Source: Euphorbia lathyris
Lineage: Eukaryota; Streptophyta; Magnoliopsida; Malpighiales; Euphorbiaceae
Direction of reading: 5' to 3'
Assembly (NCBI RefSeq): GCF_963576675.1
Contig: NC_088919.1
Coordinates: forward strand, 62,764,578 to 62,828,577
DNA length: 64,000 bases
Position numbers and translations under genes: made by a program
Notes under the pieces: generated by a model
The model's input: the letters and a program-made list of their open reading frames with translations, nothing else
Database searches by the model: none
What the model was told of the DNA's origin: nothing
Shown: one piece after another, positions 11,156 through 21,852 of the stretch
Numbering within the stretch: the stretch's first letter is position 1
How the letters are laid out: every line of letters starts with the position of its first letter

Positions 11156-11384
11156 GCTCTGCTTGTTTGGGGGTTAGAGGAGGTTCATTAAAGGGAGGTT
11201 ATTTTCCTAACCTTGCTTGGGAAGAAGTTTAAATTTAAATGAGGGTTAAATGGAGGTTCAAAAACCTTGAAATAACCTCAATTTCTGTCCCACCAAATTG
11301 ATGGGATCTGTAGGTTCTCTAAATAATCTCTCATCCCCTCCCCTCCCTTTAATGAACCTTGTGAAACCTTCATCTAAGCAGACG
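11156..11384. mobile_element. MITE-like element with about 40-bp inverted ends
   Basis: The left end has ctgcttgtttgggggttaga and, 20 bases in, ggttcattaaagggagg. The right end, read on the other strand, has ctgcttagatgaaggtttca and then the same ggttcattaaagggagg. There is no coding sequence. Superfamily not determined. Confidence 0.65.
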
Positions 11385-12004
11385 GTTAAGAAAAAAGAAA
11401 ACATAAGACAAAAATAAGAAACATCAACCTTAATTTGTCACTTTCTATCCTAGTCCATGTCAAATTTCCATTACTTATTCAAATTAGCTTATTAAGGTGG
11501 ATATGAATAAGATTTATGGTATTACGATCGGTTTGTTTGTTGAAAAATATATATTTTTTTATTTTTTGGTGTTTTTTTTTAAATAAATCAATGAAATTTT
11601 TTAAATTAATCAATCGGAAAATATATGAAGAAAGTGAATGTTTTTTTAAAGAGTAAAACATTTTTCTGAACCTTTTATAACTCTACTACATTTCTCTTGT
11701 CCTTTTGAAAACAACAATTATTCAACACTCCTTTCTTTTTTTCGAGTTTGTGGCAAAAACACTAGAAAATATTTTATTTTCTAATAATTTTTTTTTTCCG
11801 TATCCAAGATTTTCCAACAAACAAACGAGTCTTAGTCTTAGTAATTCAATATTAAACCACTTATTATTGGATCACCACTTATCTACAGATGTTTAGTGTT
11901 GTTAGGATCAGCCATTGACATAGATAAGAAATACAACTGCCTAGAACTCGGGGCTGAAAAGGCCTAAAATTATTTTTTCGATATGTATATGTAGTAAATT
12001 TTTG
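11385..12004. other. Gene-free AT-rich stretch
   Basis: Only short chance ORFs and poly-T or poly-A runs are present. Nothing recognisable. Confidence 0.4.
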
Positions 12005-12488
12005 GCAAAAAAAAGCATAATTAAACCCCTACATTTTATCTGTTTTAAAGATTAAGTTCTTGATCAATTATTTTTCCACACTGAGTTATTAATCATTGGT
12101 TTTGTTATGGATTTGGTCCTTATTTAACTTTTTCATCGAGTTTGGGAAATGAAAAGATCAATTTAGCAATATTAATGTTGAAGATCGCAAAATGGGAGAA
12201 GAGAAGATCGCGCTTGGAAGAACCTACTGGAAATTGATTTCTATAATTTCTTTTTACTTTTTACTCTCTATCTATCCTAATCAATAAACTGTTATTTTTA
12301 TTTGTCCACGTCGATAGGTCGAATCGCTCTAACAATGCATGTCGTCCAAACTCAATAAAAAAGTTCAATAAGCACCGAATCCATAACAGAATCAATGATC
12401 AAAAGCTCAATGTGGAAAAATAATTGATCATGTGTTTGATCTTTAAAACATGTAAAATTTAAGGACTTAATTATGCTTTTGCTTAATT
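12005..12488. mobile_element. Foldback element with long inverted arms
   Basis: The left arm begins aagcataattaaacccctac and includes tgatcaattatttttccaca. The right arm carries the reverse complements gtggaaaaataattgatcat and ggacttaattatgctt. Inverted similarity extends about 130 bases into each arm with mismatches, leaving a short centre. No ORF. It behaves like a MITE or foldback element. Confidence 0.65.
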
Positions 12489-12683
12489 TTTTTTATTATA
12501 AATGTGTTAATAGCATTCAGGCTTAAAAGAGATCCAATAATATAAAATTTCAGATCTAAAATTTGTTTCGCATTTATTTGGAATATATTATAAACTTTTA
12601 TGTATATTTTTTTTTTATTATTAAAATGACACTTATCTCTTATTTGTCTAAGGCTTATAAATTGTCATGACCGGCTTGAGTAG

Positions 12684-13876
12684 GGATGTGCACCGGTTCA
12701 AAATTGAATAGAACCGAAAAACCCGAATACCGAAATGATAAAAATAATTGATACCGATACCGAACCGAATAATAGGTAAAACTGAAATAAAACTGAACCA
12801 AAATATTATGTTCGGTTTGACCTGAACAAACCGAATTAAGTTAAAAATAACAAATAAAAACACTATATTTCTCATCAAATTTACATCAATAAAAAAATTG
12901 AAATACTTTAGGTAAACTACACCAATGGTACCTGAACTTTACATAGTTTACACTTTGGTACCTAGATTACATTTTGTCCCAAAAATATACCTGAAGTAAC
13001 GATAACCAGACAATTTAGTATATTTTTACCGGTTATGACCGGTCAACGCGAGTTTCATGAGTTAATTACATTAATGGTATCCAAACTTTACCATAATTCA
13101 CACTTCGGTACCTGGATTTTATTTTATCCTAAAAACATAACATAAGTAAAGGTGACTGAAAGGTTTAGTTCATTTGATCGGTTAGTGACCGGGTAACATG
13201 AACTAAACATTGGGACTCACCATACACTCAATTAATATAAAATTATAATATTGTCATTTATGAGCTAAATGACAGTATTATAATTTTATGTTAATTCAGT
13301 ATATGATTGGTCTCAATTTTTAATTTAAAATGGTCAAACTCGGGTTGATCAATCACTGATCGGTCAAATATACTAAAATGTTGAGTCATCTTTACTTGAA
13401 GTGTATTTTTTGGATAAAATGAAATCTAGGTACCAAAATGTGAATTCGGATAAAGTTCATGTACCATCAGTGTAATTTACTCATCAAAATCGCATTGACC
13501 GGCCATTAACCGGTAAAATATACTTAATTGTCCGGTCATCGTTACTTCGGGTATATTTTTGAGACAAAATGTAATCTAGGTACTAAAGTGTGAATTAGGA
13601 TAAAGTTCAGGTACCATTGGTGTAATTTACTCGAAATACTTTCAAAATATATAAATATTGGGTTATTATATAAAAGAATGTAAACTTATAAAAGAATGTA
13701 AAACATGTGTAATTCGGTGTAGTTCAAGTTTTAACATTTACCGAACCGAATACCAAAATACTTTTAAATTTAAAACCGATATCTAACCGAAATGTTGAAA
13801 AAACAAAACCGAAAAACTGAATTTAATTAGTTCAATTCGGTATACGATTTAAACCGAACCGATGCATAACCCTAAT
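12684..13876. mobile_element. hAT-like non-autonomous element hosting a nested element
   Basis: The ends tagggatgtgcaccggttc and, inverted, tagggttatgcatcggttc form terminal inverted repeats. Repeated cggtat, ccgaac and accgaa strings next to both ends resemble the sub-terminal repeats of hAT MITEs seen elsewhere in this window. Its 8-bp target duplication is not clear (ggcttgag versus atcttagt). The element at 12910-13632 is inserted inside. Confidence 0.55.
12910..13632. mobile_element. Mutator-like foldback MITE with 10-bp target duplication
   Basis: The direct repeat gaaatacttt flanks the element at 12900-12909 and 13633-13642. A 9-11 bp duplication is the hallmark of Mutator-like elements. 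The ends are aggtaaactacaccaatggt and, inverted, gagtaaattacaccaatggt. Each arm carries a second, diverged copy of the terminal motif, at 13058 (gagttaattacattaatggt) and ending near 13483. The element is therefore either nested in a relative or has internally duplicated arms. Confidence 0.75.
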
Positions 13877-14820
13877 CTTAGTGTACCATTACCTCTCAAG
13901 ATACATTGAATGAAATGGTTTTTTGGATTCCATGGTCATCAATCAATTAAAGAACACTTAATTATTCATTGTAGAGTTTGGAAATCGACATCAGATATTC
14001 CGAGATATCACATAACCTTGACGATTAATGCGCACAGTGGCGAATATAGGATTGTTCGGTTGGAGGGTCGATTTTATAGTGGTGTGTAAAAAAAAAAAAA
14101 TTTTTTTTACTAAATCGGTGTCTACTAGAAAAAATTCGGATTTAGAGAAGGACTAATAGGTAAAAGTTTAGAAATTTAGATTTAAGAGAGGGCCTAACAG
14201 GCAAAAAAAAAAAAAAAAAAAAAAAGAAATTTGGACTTAGAGATGGCCTAACAGGCTATAAAAAATTGAAATTTTGGATTTAGAGACGACTTAACGGAAC
14301 CTGGGCTAATTTTGGGGTACTAATATAGCACCCGAGCTAAATTTTTTGAAAACAGAGGCCCGGAATCACCACAATCTTAAATTTTGTGAAGACAGAAAGA
14401 CCAAAACTACTCGTGACCATGGTGGTTCCGGCGGCCGGAGGGCGAATGCGTACATATATTAAACTTTACAAAGAAGTCGGGAACAACACCTTCAACATTT
14501 TGACTATATAAGAGCATTTTCTTTTCGATAATGCAGCAAGAGAAAAAAAGAACTACAGAAATATAAAATTAAAATTATTTATGCAACAATAATTACATAA
14601 TAAGTGGTATTAGGTAGTGCTGTTACTGCTATAATTGTGGCAGAGGTTAAATTGCTTCTTTTTAATTTTACAATCCACTAATTAAATGACAGTTTCACCG
14701 GACCATGAATGATCAAATGAATTTCGTCATTCACCGTTAGATCCAGGCTTATTAGATTTAAGCCTTAATATGGTTTGAATTTCCACCACATGATTCTAAT
14801 CCAAACGAGGATCAAGATTT
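13877..14820. other. Gene-free stretch with weak repeat debris
   Basis: A cagtggcgaatatagg string near 14035 resembles the end of the element at 61103-62270. Short lines (ggcctaacaggc) are repeated around 14170-14260 near a 23-base A run. No bounded element could be defined and no ORF is convincing. Confidence 0.3.
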
Positions 14821-15130
14821 TTTATTCGCTTTATTAAAAACAAAGACCTTAAAATTAAAATGAGACGATCTCAAAATTTTAAAACCGACGACTTTAATCC
14901 CTCAATTTTTTAATTTTGGAGGTTATTTATGTGTTATTTGGTAAGAGAAAGTGAATGTTTAAATAAAGAGAACTTCAAAAATGATGATTTTGGAAAATAA
15001 AAAATTTATTTCCATATTAAATATGGTACTAACTTTAACTCCTGGATGATTATTTTTATAGTGTCAAACTAAAAGATTCTCGTTTTTTAGCAAAACGAAA
15101 TCCTCAGTCTTTGTTTGGATAAAAAAATTT
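14820..15130. repeat. Dispersed repeat related to 61369-61868
   Basis: The strings ttatttggtaagagaaagtg, gatgattttggaaaataaaa and ttttagcaaaacgaaatcct match the interior and ends of the element at 61369-61868 and the block at 2413-2735. Boundaries are approximate. Confidence 0.45.
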
Positions 15131-15780
15131 CCAAAAATACAAGTTTGACAAAAGGTAAAAGCATAGAGTTTTTTTTAGGCTTTGTTCTGTGACTAAGACT
15201 TTGTTTATTGCAAGTAAAACTATCAGTCGTGCCACTATTTTAATATGTAACTTAATATTGATTTCCTTCTCGGTGGAAACTATGCTTACTTTGTTTTTTA
15301 CAAAGTAAGTTTTACTTTGTTTGTTTTTACTATTGGATGATGGAGTGTAAAATTAATCCGATGATAAAAACAAACAAAGTAACGATTATTTTGTTCTATG
15401 AGTGTGATGTTAGCCCTTAAAATAATAATATTACTACATCAACCCACAAACTAACATTATCCTAATCCAAGTAAATCAATCAAATTCATTTACTTTAACT
15501 GTTTTGCTTCAAAGAAACAATGACATCTTGACAGTTTCACGCGTCCTAAACTAAATTTGAATTATACGCATAATCCGATTATCAAATAGGAGTTTAATAT
15601 GTTTCAAAATAATTATTCAAGAGCTTAACGTATCCATCTGAAATATCAATAATTTAATATATTAAAAAATAATGCTATCAAAACATTTAGATATCCATTT
15701 AAATTTAAAATGTGTCTATCATTCCCCCTCCTTGTCCTAGACTAGGGAGATAATGCACAACATAAACAAAGCAGTGATGG
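15131..15780. other. Gene-free stretch
   Basis: A small inverted pair, actttgttttttacaaagt, lies near 15290-15310, with further copies of the word actttgtttgt nearby. Otherwise it is AT-rich sequence without a recognised feature. Confidence 0.35.
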
Positions 15781-16375
15781 TGTTACAACTTAGCCTAATA
15801 TCCGTTTTGTTCAAATTCAATACCTTGAACCTCACGGCTTTGAAACGCGTCTACATGCTTTGTCCAAATCAACGCCTTAGACTTCACGGTTTTAAAATGC
15901 GTCTATATATATTGAATACACATATTATTAATAAGTTTCATTCACTCTCTCTATTTTTTATATGAGATTCAATTTTCCTGAACCTATCGTCATCCCTTAA
16001 GGCTACTCATTGCTCAAACCTTCTACCCCGACGCCACCCATTCCTGACCGAATCGTTACAAGCCCACCAGCTTCCGCCTGGTTCATCCCCGAACCACACA
16101 TTGTACATGGATAGTAGTCTCTGATACCAATTATAATAACTTGGCTCTATACCATATAGATATTGTCCATTTGACCCAAATCCAACACATTGGATCTCAA
16201 AGCTTTAAAACGTATCTACACTTATTAAATACACACATTACTAATAAGCCCTCAGTTTCTCTTTCTCCATTTTTGACGTGAGATTCAGTTCATTCCTGCT
16301 TTCATCACCATCCTTTAAAGTCACTCTTTGCTCAGACCTTCTACCCCGACGTCACTCACTTTTGACCGGGTCAGA
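15781..16375 (-). mobile_element. Complete TRIM retrotransposon (two short LTRs, tiny interior)
   Basis: The left LTR (15781-16060) starts tgttacaacttagcctaata and ends gaccgaatcgttaca, a TG...CA pair. A diverged second LTR (about 16131-16375) repeats the same ordered strings: aacttggctctataccatat, ctttaaaacgtatctac, actaataag, ccgacgtcac. Between them are only 70 bases, and these end in ctctgatacca (16119-16129), the complement of the tRNA-iMet primer-binding site TGGTATCAGAG. The element therefore reads on the minus strand. It has no ORF, as expected of a TRIM. The second LTR lacks clean TG/CA ends. A further LTR fragment is at 2035-2175. Confidence 0.7.
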
Positions 16376-16955
16376 TGGCCGTCAACACCCATCTACATCA
16401 CAAAGTCAAAAAGGCCACAATATAAAGTTTTTGTTTTACATCAAAAAAAATGTGTTATCTTCGACCATATACTCAAATTCCACAATAAAAATTGGCTTAT
16501 CAAGCATAGGATAAGCTAAAATCTGATCATATTTAATATGAATCATTAGGAGAATAATTAAGAAACAATTATTTATATAATTTTCAAACACCACTATCTG
16601 CAGTATATCCCAATATGAAGCCAAGTGGTTCAGTGGGATACTCAATATGGTTCACAACATTCCCACCGGTAACATGTTTCACCAAAGGTAATCAAATAGT
16701 TAGAAACGTTTCTTAGTTTTTTAATGCTTTTAAAAACTTCTGAATTTCAAGGCTAGCGCGCTTTTGAATTTCTGAGTTATTGATTTGTTTCGATTTTCGC
16801 AGGTGGATTTTGAGGAATTACCAAAACGGTGAATCTTAAGATAGAGGGATTTGACTGTCAATGAAACTTTACAGTCTGTCATTAGTTAAAATTTTAACAG
16901 TGGTATTTGATAGAAAATGATTAAATAAAGTGAATTTGTCTTTCAATCGTTCACA
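16376..16955. other. Gene-free stretch
   Basis: Only overlapping short ORFs on both strands are present, none with a recognisable protein. No bounded repeat was seen. Confidence 0.4.
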
Positions 16956-16959
16956 CAAG

Positions 16960-17172
16960 AATGCTGGAATTAGGGGTCACACGGCGTGTGGAACATGTAA
17001 CACGTTGTGTGGTTCATTTTTCTCCACGATGGCAACTTTCACACACCTGAATGAACTGACAATTTAGCCTGATTTTGGTCACACGGCGTGTGGGCATATG
17101 CCGCGTCGTGTGTCGTTGTCAATGCACTCCACACGCCGTGTGGAATACCCACATGTCGTGTGTCACAACCAA
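16960..17172. repeat. Gypsy LTR fragment with CACACGGCGTGTG palindromes
   Basis: Several copies of cacacggcgtgtgg-like palindromes (near 16979, 17079 and 17130, plus broken ones) occur within 200 bases. This motif is typical of LTRs of some plant Ty3/gypsy chromoviruses. No second LTR or pol sequence is adjacent, so this is a fragment. It ends where the duplicated SOUL-gene segment starts. Confidence 0.5.
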
Positions 17173-17202
17173 CAGAAGAAGTCTTCATCTGGACTATATG
17201 GA

Positions 17203-18054
17203 CCAAGGTTATCAAACCCGGACCGGTCTGGCCGGTCCAACACGGTTCGACCAGAACCGGTCACAATTTCGGGCCGGAGGTGGTCCGGTTGTTAAATCCT
17301 TGAAAACCGTTCAGACCCGCTCAAACCGGCCGGTTCAACCATGAACTGGTTGACCCAATGCCGGTTAAGTGGTTTGGTCCGGTTTGCTTTTAGACATGTT
17401 TACTTAAAAAAAATATATAAATTTTGACAAAGGTAGGATTTCGAACCTTGGACCTTTGGTCTATACACTCTAATACTCACCACTACACTACCATTTCACT
17501 TATGTCTATTATTAACTATTTAAGAATAAATAATAATGTTATAACTTAAATAATTAAAATATGATTTAGTATTATTTTTTCTATTTAGATAAATATCATT
17601 AAAAAATTATTATATTCTCTCAATATTAATACAGTTTAATTAGCATTTAGATTTTAAATATATACAAATAAATTTTAAAAATCTAATAAATTTAAATTTA
17701 AGTTGAATTATAAAATACATATCCTATTAGCATATTTACATGTTAGTTATTAATAAAAAATAATCACTATTAATTTTAAAAGTATATATTTTCTTTAGTT
17801 TTTATATTTATTGTCATGTTAAATTTATTAATTTGATATCATGTTTTGATACTAAATAAATGTTATTATATTAGTATAATTTTTATGAATATAGTTAATA
17901 GTATACTATGTTATAAAATTAAATATGAATAAAAATATAATTTGCACATGATTTTTTAATACCGGTTGAACCCCGGTTGGATCCCGGTTAAACCTCAAAC
18001 CCTTGACCCTTTGTCTTTTCCGGTTGTTTGACCGGTCCGGTTTTGACAACCATG
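17203..18054. mobile_element. TIR element of the CCGGACCGGTC type, probably hAT
   Basis: The ends ggttatcaaacccggaccgg and, inverted, ggttgtcaaaaccggaccgg form about 22-bp terminal inverted repeats. It is flanked by atatgga at 17196-17202 and 18055-18061, which extends to an 8-bp duplication with one mismatch. The undisturbed target is visible at 35441-35448 in the duplicate SOUL segment. The interior is AT-rich and non-coding. Three overlapping ORFs at 17075-17344 run across the GC-rich end and are accidental. Confidence 0.85.
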
Positions 18055-18785
18055 ATATGGACTGACTGTTTTATAGTTTATGAACCATAAAAGTAACAAG
18101 TCACCATCTATGTTGTACGGAAACTCTTTTTCATTAGCGTTTCTGTGTTTCATTTGAGTTTCTGTTACCGTTTCCTAGCTACCTTTTTTGGAAATAACGG
18201 ACACCTCCATGTCCGTTTCCATTTCCATGCAACATAGGTCATAAAATAACTAGCCATCTACATTTCTTAATGGTCTTATAAACAAATCATGATGTAAGTT
18301 CAGCTCTAAATGTATCATAAAGCGCAAACCTGAAAAGGCGACAACTGCAACAACTTTCTTTGGCATCTCTTTTATTCTCACAGATGGATGTTTGGGATAT
18401 GGAAAATTAGCACCATACTTGGAGGGCATGACAACAGACATTTGCCACGTTTCTTGATTTTCAGTCTGCATAAAGTTGTGATCACATTAAGTCACGATGA
18501 AATAAAATAATTACATCCTTAAGACGAGACAAATTAATTCTAACACGACCTCAAGATATTGGTACTAGAAGTACAATTACAGGTAGTACCAATCCTGTGG
18601 CAACCAAACAGACTCATGTGAAAGTGAACCCCAAGCAAAACTAATAATGTTTAGTCTACCAAGATGCATGAAAGATGGTAACTCACATTTCAACACCTTC
18701 AAATCCAATTCCAGATTTTGAAAATCTGGACAACCATTACAACAAGTAACAACTAGAATATCAAACCTCGAAAGAGAGCATGATT

Positions 18786-19059
18786 TGTTGGGCTTTTGGA
18801 GACTAATATATATAGGCCCAACTGCAGCGATCCAACTGGGTTAGGGTTTCGGCCTGTTAGGGTTTCAGACGGTTAGGGTTTCTTGAGGAGTATAAATGTA
18901 ACCCATTTCTCTGTAATCGGTATCTCATTCATTATAGTGAAATATCCTGGCTTGGTAGTGCCCCCAGACCTAATCATTCTAATCGAGTGGGGAACTGGGT
19001 TAACAATTCTTGTGTGTTTGCTTATTTTTCGTTTATCGTAATTTCAATTATTCCTAACA
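18786..19059. mobile_element. Solo LTR, copia-like, 274 bp
   Basis: It starts tgttgggcttttgg and ends ttcctaaca, with a perfect 5-bp target duplication tgatt at 18781-18785 and 19060-19064. The uninterrupted site is present in the duplicate at about 36014-36026 (gggcatgattaaac). The LTR holds three telo-box-like strings (gttagggtttc near 18840, 18858 and 18871) and a tataaatg string as a possible TATA box near 18892. The interior and second LTR are lost, presumably by recombination between LTRs. Confidence 0.9.
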
Positions 19060-19148
19060 TGATTAAACAAAAAGAAGAAGACAAACATTTAGAGTCCCAG
19101 AATCTTTATTGAGAAATGCTTACAAAACAAATGGGAACAACCTGAAAA

Positions 19149-19608
19149 GGCTTAATACATTATTTGCCCCCTAAACTTGTCAAAAAGCTTAATTGGCCCC
19201 TGAACTTGAATAAAATGTCTAGTTAGCCCCCTGAACTTGCGTAAAATATAATCAATTAGTCACTCTGTTGCAAAAAAAAGTAAGTTAAATGCGGAAGATT
19301 TATTGTATGCGTCTTACAAAAAAAGTAAAACGAACAAGGTCGGGGTATACGGTTCAAATATTAGACAAGACAAGTTTTACAATTGAGCAAGTAAGAACTT
19401 CCTATTCTGTAAATTATGTCATAACATTCTAAGGGCAATACATCTTCCTCATTTTACGTAAGTTCAGGGGGCTAACAGAACATCTTATGCAAGTTCAGGG
19501 GGCTAATAGAACATCTTATGCAAGTTCAGGGGCTATTGGGACACTTCGAAAGTTCAGGGGGCAATCGAGCTTTTTGGACAAATTCAGGAGCAAATGATGT
19601 ATTAAGCC
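19149..19608. mobile_element. MITE of the GGCTTAATACAT family
   Basis: The ends are ggcttaatacattatttgcc and, inverted, ggcttaatacatcatttgct. The interior repeats lines such as aagttcagggggctaa several times. It is absent from the matching place in the duplicate SOUL segment (near 36130), so it inserted after the duplication. A second copy is at 62815-63320, and a related family member is at 38737-39172. Confidence 0.8.
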
Positions 19609-19666
19609 AAAAGAAAATTATGAAGATTTAAGTCATACAATAGTTTAACATAATTCACTTGCAAAT

Positions 19667-20152
19667 AAACATAAAAATAGAAATCAAGTAGAAAACATAA
19701 AAATGTGTGATCGGCATTTGATTTGTAGGACTGTGCCTTCCGAATTACCAACAAACACCAAAGATATGAGTAGGGGTGTCAATTTCCAACACGATAACAC
19801 AATTTACAGAGACTAACCCCTTATGCAGCTTGGTGGTAATCCTTCAGCTTTGATGTGGTAGAAATTTCACCTTCACCATCACCATGTCACCTTCCTCGAA
19901 CTCATGGCTAAACATAAAAATAGAAATCGAGGATAGAAAACATAAGGATGTCTGATTGGCCTTTGATTTGTAGGACTGTGCATTCCGAATTACCAACAAA
20001 CACCAAAGATATGAATAGGGGTGTCAATTTCCAACACGATAACATGATTTACACAGACTAACCCCTTATGCAGCTTGGTGGTAATCCTTCGGCTTTGGTG
20101 TGGCAGAAGTTTCACCTTCACCATCACCATGTCACCTTCCTCGAACTCATGG
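19667..20152. repeat. Tandem duplication, two units of 243 bp
   Basis: 19667-19909 and 19910-20152 are near-identical direct repeats. Each starts aaacataaaaatagaaatc and ends ccttcctcgaactcatgg. Each contains a piece of the SOUL intron plus a piece of gypsy integrase, so the duplication happened after the two were joined. Confidence 0.9.
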
Positions 20153-20284
20153 CAATGCCTTTTCGCATAGGCCCATTTCTTCATTTTCTTTGTTGCCTTG
20201 GCCAAAGAAGAATGTGCCATCCCCCTCTTTTCATGCCAACAGCAAGGTCCTGGGGTGTCATTGGCTTCCCCGAAAGTGTCAAAT
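19990..20284 (-). pseudogene. Ty3/gypsy integrase C-terminal fragment
   Basis: On the minus strand the readable strings PMTPQDLAVGMKR and KATKKMKKWAYAKRHCHEFE, followed by EGDMVMVKVKLLPHQ, are typical of the end of gypsy integrases, just before the chromodomain or LTR region. The two stretches are in different frames, so at least one frameshift is present. There is no reverse transcriptase or LTR nearby. It lies directly against the stop codon of the PPR gene. Confidence 0.75.
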
Positions 20285-20285
20285 G

Positions 20286-21752
20286 CTATTTCGGATAATT
20301 TCTGGATTTAGAGAACCCATCCATCAACCTATTATATGTAGCAAGATCAGGTATAAATTCCTTATCCAACATCTCATTTACTAACACTTCCTTTTCCTTC
20401 CTCTTCCCTTCTTTTGTATATCCATACACCAAAGTATAATATGTCATCTCATCTGGTTCTAAACCCTTACTAGAACCCAATAATCTTAACTTGTCGGCAT
20501 CATCCGTTCTTCCCACATTGCAAAGATCTTGAACAAGACAATTAAACGTCACGATATCAGAAACCATTCCCTCTTTCAACATCCTTTCCATCACCCCATA
20601 TGCCTCTTCTATTTTCCCCAATTTCCTCAAACCATCTATCATAGTGATACAAGAAATCAAAGTAGGAACATTCCCATTCCTCCACAACTCATCAAACAAC
20701 TCCAAAGCTTCACTGGTATTTCTTCTCTCACAAAGCTTATCCACGAGTCCACAGAAATCAAAATTCCTCGGCAACGCCCTTCGTTTCGAAAAATCAATCA
20801 ACATTTCACAAGCCTCTAAGATTCTTCCTTCCCTGCAAAGTCCATCAACCAAAATCTCACAAGTCACAGTTGAAAACTCAAAACCTAAGTCATTCATCTC
20901 ATATGCCATCTTAACTGCTTTCTCAAACTTCCTCTCTCTAAAAAACCCCTTAATCAAAGTATTAAAACTAACCACATTAGGACTACATCCTTTCTCCTTC
21001 ATCTCTCTAAACAACTCCAAAGCCAAATCAAACATGTTGTTCTTACAATAGCTACTAATCAAGATATTGAAAGTAAACACATCAGGCTTAACTCTATCCC
21101 TCAACAATCTATGATAAATCCCAACAGCCTTATCATGATCACCACATTTCACATAGCCATGAATTAGAACATTATAAACAGCTACATTAGGTCTTCCATC
21201 AATCAATTTCCTCATAGTCTCAAAAGCAATCAATGCATCATCCAATTTGCCTGCCTTACAGTAAGCGTTTAAAGCAAATTGAAAAATCGGTTCAATTCTA
21301 GGGCAAGAAAATATACCGTCAGAACAGGGGCAGGGATTCGAGGCCATGAAGGAGAGAAGAGAACTGAGACCAGAGAGACGGTTAGTGATGGCTAGGGTTC
21401 GTGCCATCCATTCAAAAGTCGAGTGATCATGTTGAAATGCGTCGATTTTGGAAGCCCAATTGAAGATGAGAAGATCATAGTGAGAGAATTGCGGGTGGTA
21501 ATGGAGCTTCGATTTCAAAAAGAGGAGGAGGTTATGAGGGGTAAGAGGCTTTTTAGAGAGGTGAGTATGGAGGAAGTGAAGGAGATGGGAGTGGTGAGAT
21601 GTAGGGGTGAGAGTATGAGTAGGAAGAGGAATTAGAGGGATAGGTGGTGGGCCTGGTAGAGGAGGTAATGGTGGAAGCGGCGGTGGTGAAGGGGTCCGAC
21701 TCCGATCAAGTTTTCTTAGGATGGGCAATGGAAGATTCTTCTTGAAAGACAT
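20286..21752 (-). CDS. P-class pentatricopeptide repeat protein, 488 aa
   Basis: An intronless ORF, as usual for plant PPR genes. Residues 1-50 are basic then very Pro-rich and look like an organelle-targeting leader, more likely mitochondrial. From about residue 153 there is one weaker repeat, followed by eight full 35-residue P-type motifs (190-469) in the VAVYNVLIHGYVKCG...VKPD style, and a partial last motif (LATYNRLMDGFSK, 470-482). No E, DYW or SMR domain follows. P-class PPRs bind single organellar transcripts for stability, splicing or translation; the target is unknown. The nearest Arabidopsis relative I recall is At2g36240. The stop codon sits at the junction with a gypsy fragment, so the last residues could have been altered by that insertion. 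Confidence 0.9.
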   Translation of the reverse strand: MSFKKNLPLPILRKLDRSRTPSPPPLPPLPPLPGPPPIPLIPLPTHTLTPTSHHSHLLHFLHTHLSKKPLTPHNLLLFLKSKLHYHPQFSHYDLLIFNWASKIDAFQHDHSTFEWMARTLAITNRLSGLSSLLSFMASNPCPCSDGIFSCPRIEPIFQFALNAYCKAGKLDDALIAFETMRKLIDGRPNVAVYNVLIHGYVKCGDHDKAVGIYHRLLRDRVKPDVFTFNILISSYCKNNMFDLALELFREMKEKGCSPNVVSFNTLIKGFFRERKFEKAVKMAYEMNDLGFEFSTVTCEILVDGLCREGRILEACEMLIDFSKRRALPRNFDFCGLVDKLCERRNTSEALELFDELWRNGNVPTLISCITMIDGLRKLGKIEEAYGVMERMLKEGMVSDIVTFNCLVQDLCNVGRTDDADKLRLLGSSKGLEPDEMTYYTLVYGYTKEGKRKEKEVLVNEMLDKEFIPDLATYNRLMDGFSKSRNYPK

Positions 21753-21852
21753 TATTTTGAAGTAGCGCCGGTGAGCGAGTCTTCGCTTTCAAGGTGCTGA
21801 AAAAGAAAATAAAGGGTAAATTAGTATTTCTTCGTAATTCTGAACTTCGAAA

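Larger units (their letters stand above)
17180..19810 (-). pseudogene. Partial duplicate of the SOUL gene, with insertions
   Basis: From tcttcatctggactatatgg at about 17183 onward this segment matches 35426-36320, the part of the SOUL gene around exon 6, in the same orientation. It includes a complete exon-6 copy at 18330-18465 (136 bases, the same size as the functional exon, with its AG and GT borders intact). The encoded block carries changes relative to the functional copy, for example [17 protein letters not shown] against [17 protein letters not shown]. No other exon is present, so it cannot make a SOUL protein. Three elements have inserted since duplication (17203-18054, 18786-19059, 19149-19608). 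The right end runs into a gypsy fragment. Confidence 0.85.

Noticed and set aside
17075..17344. Three overlapping ORFs
   Set aside because: They run across an LTR fragment and the GC-rich end of a transposon. Chance frames.
18250..18471. SOUL exon copy as an active gene
   Set aside because: Only exon 6 is present and no other exon is found within the duplicated segment.
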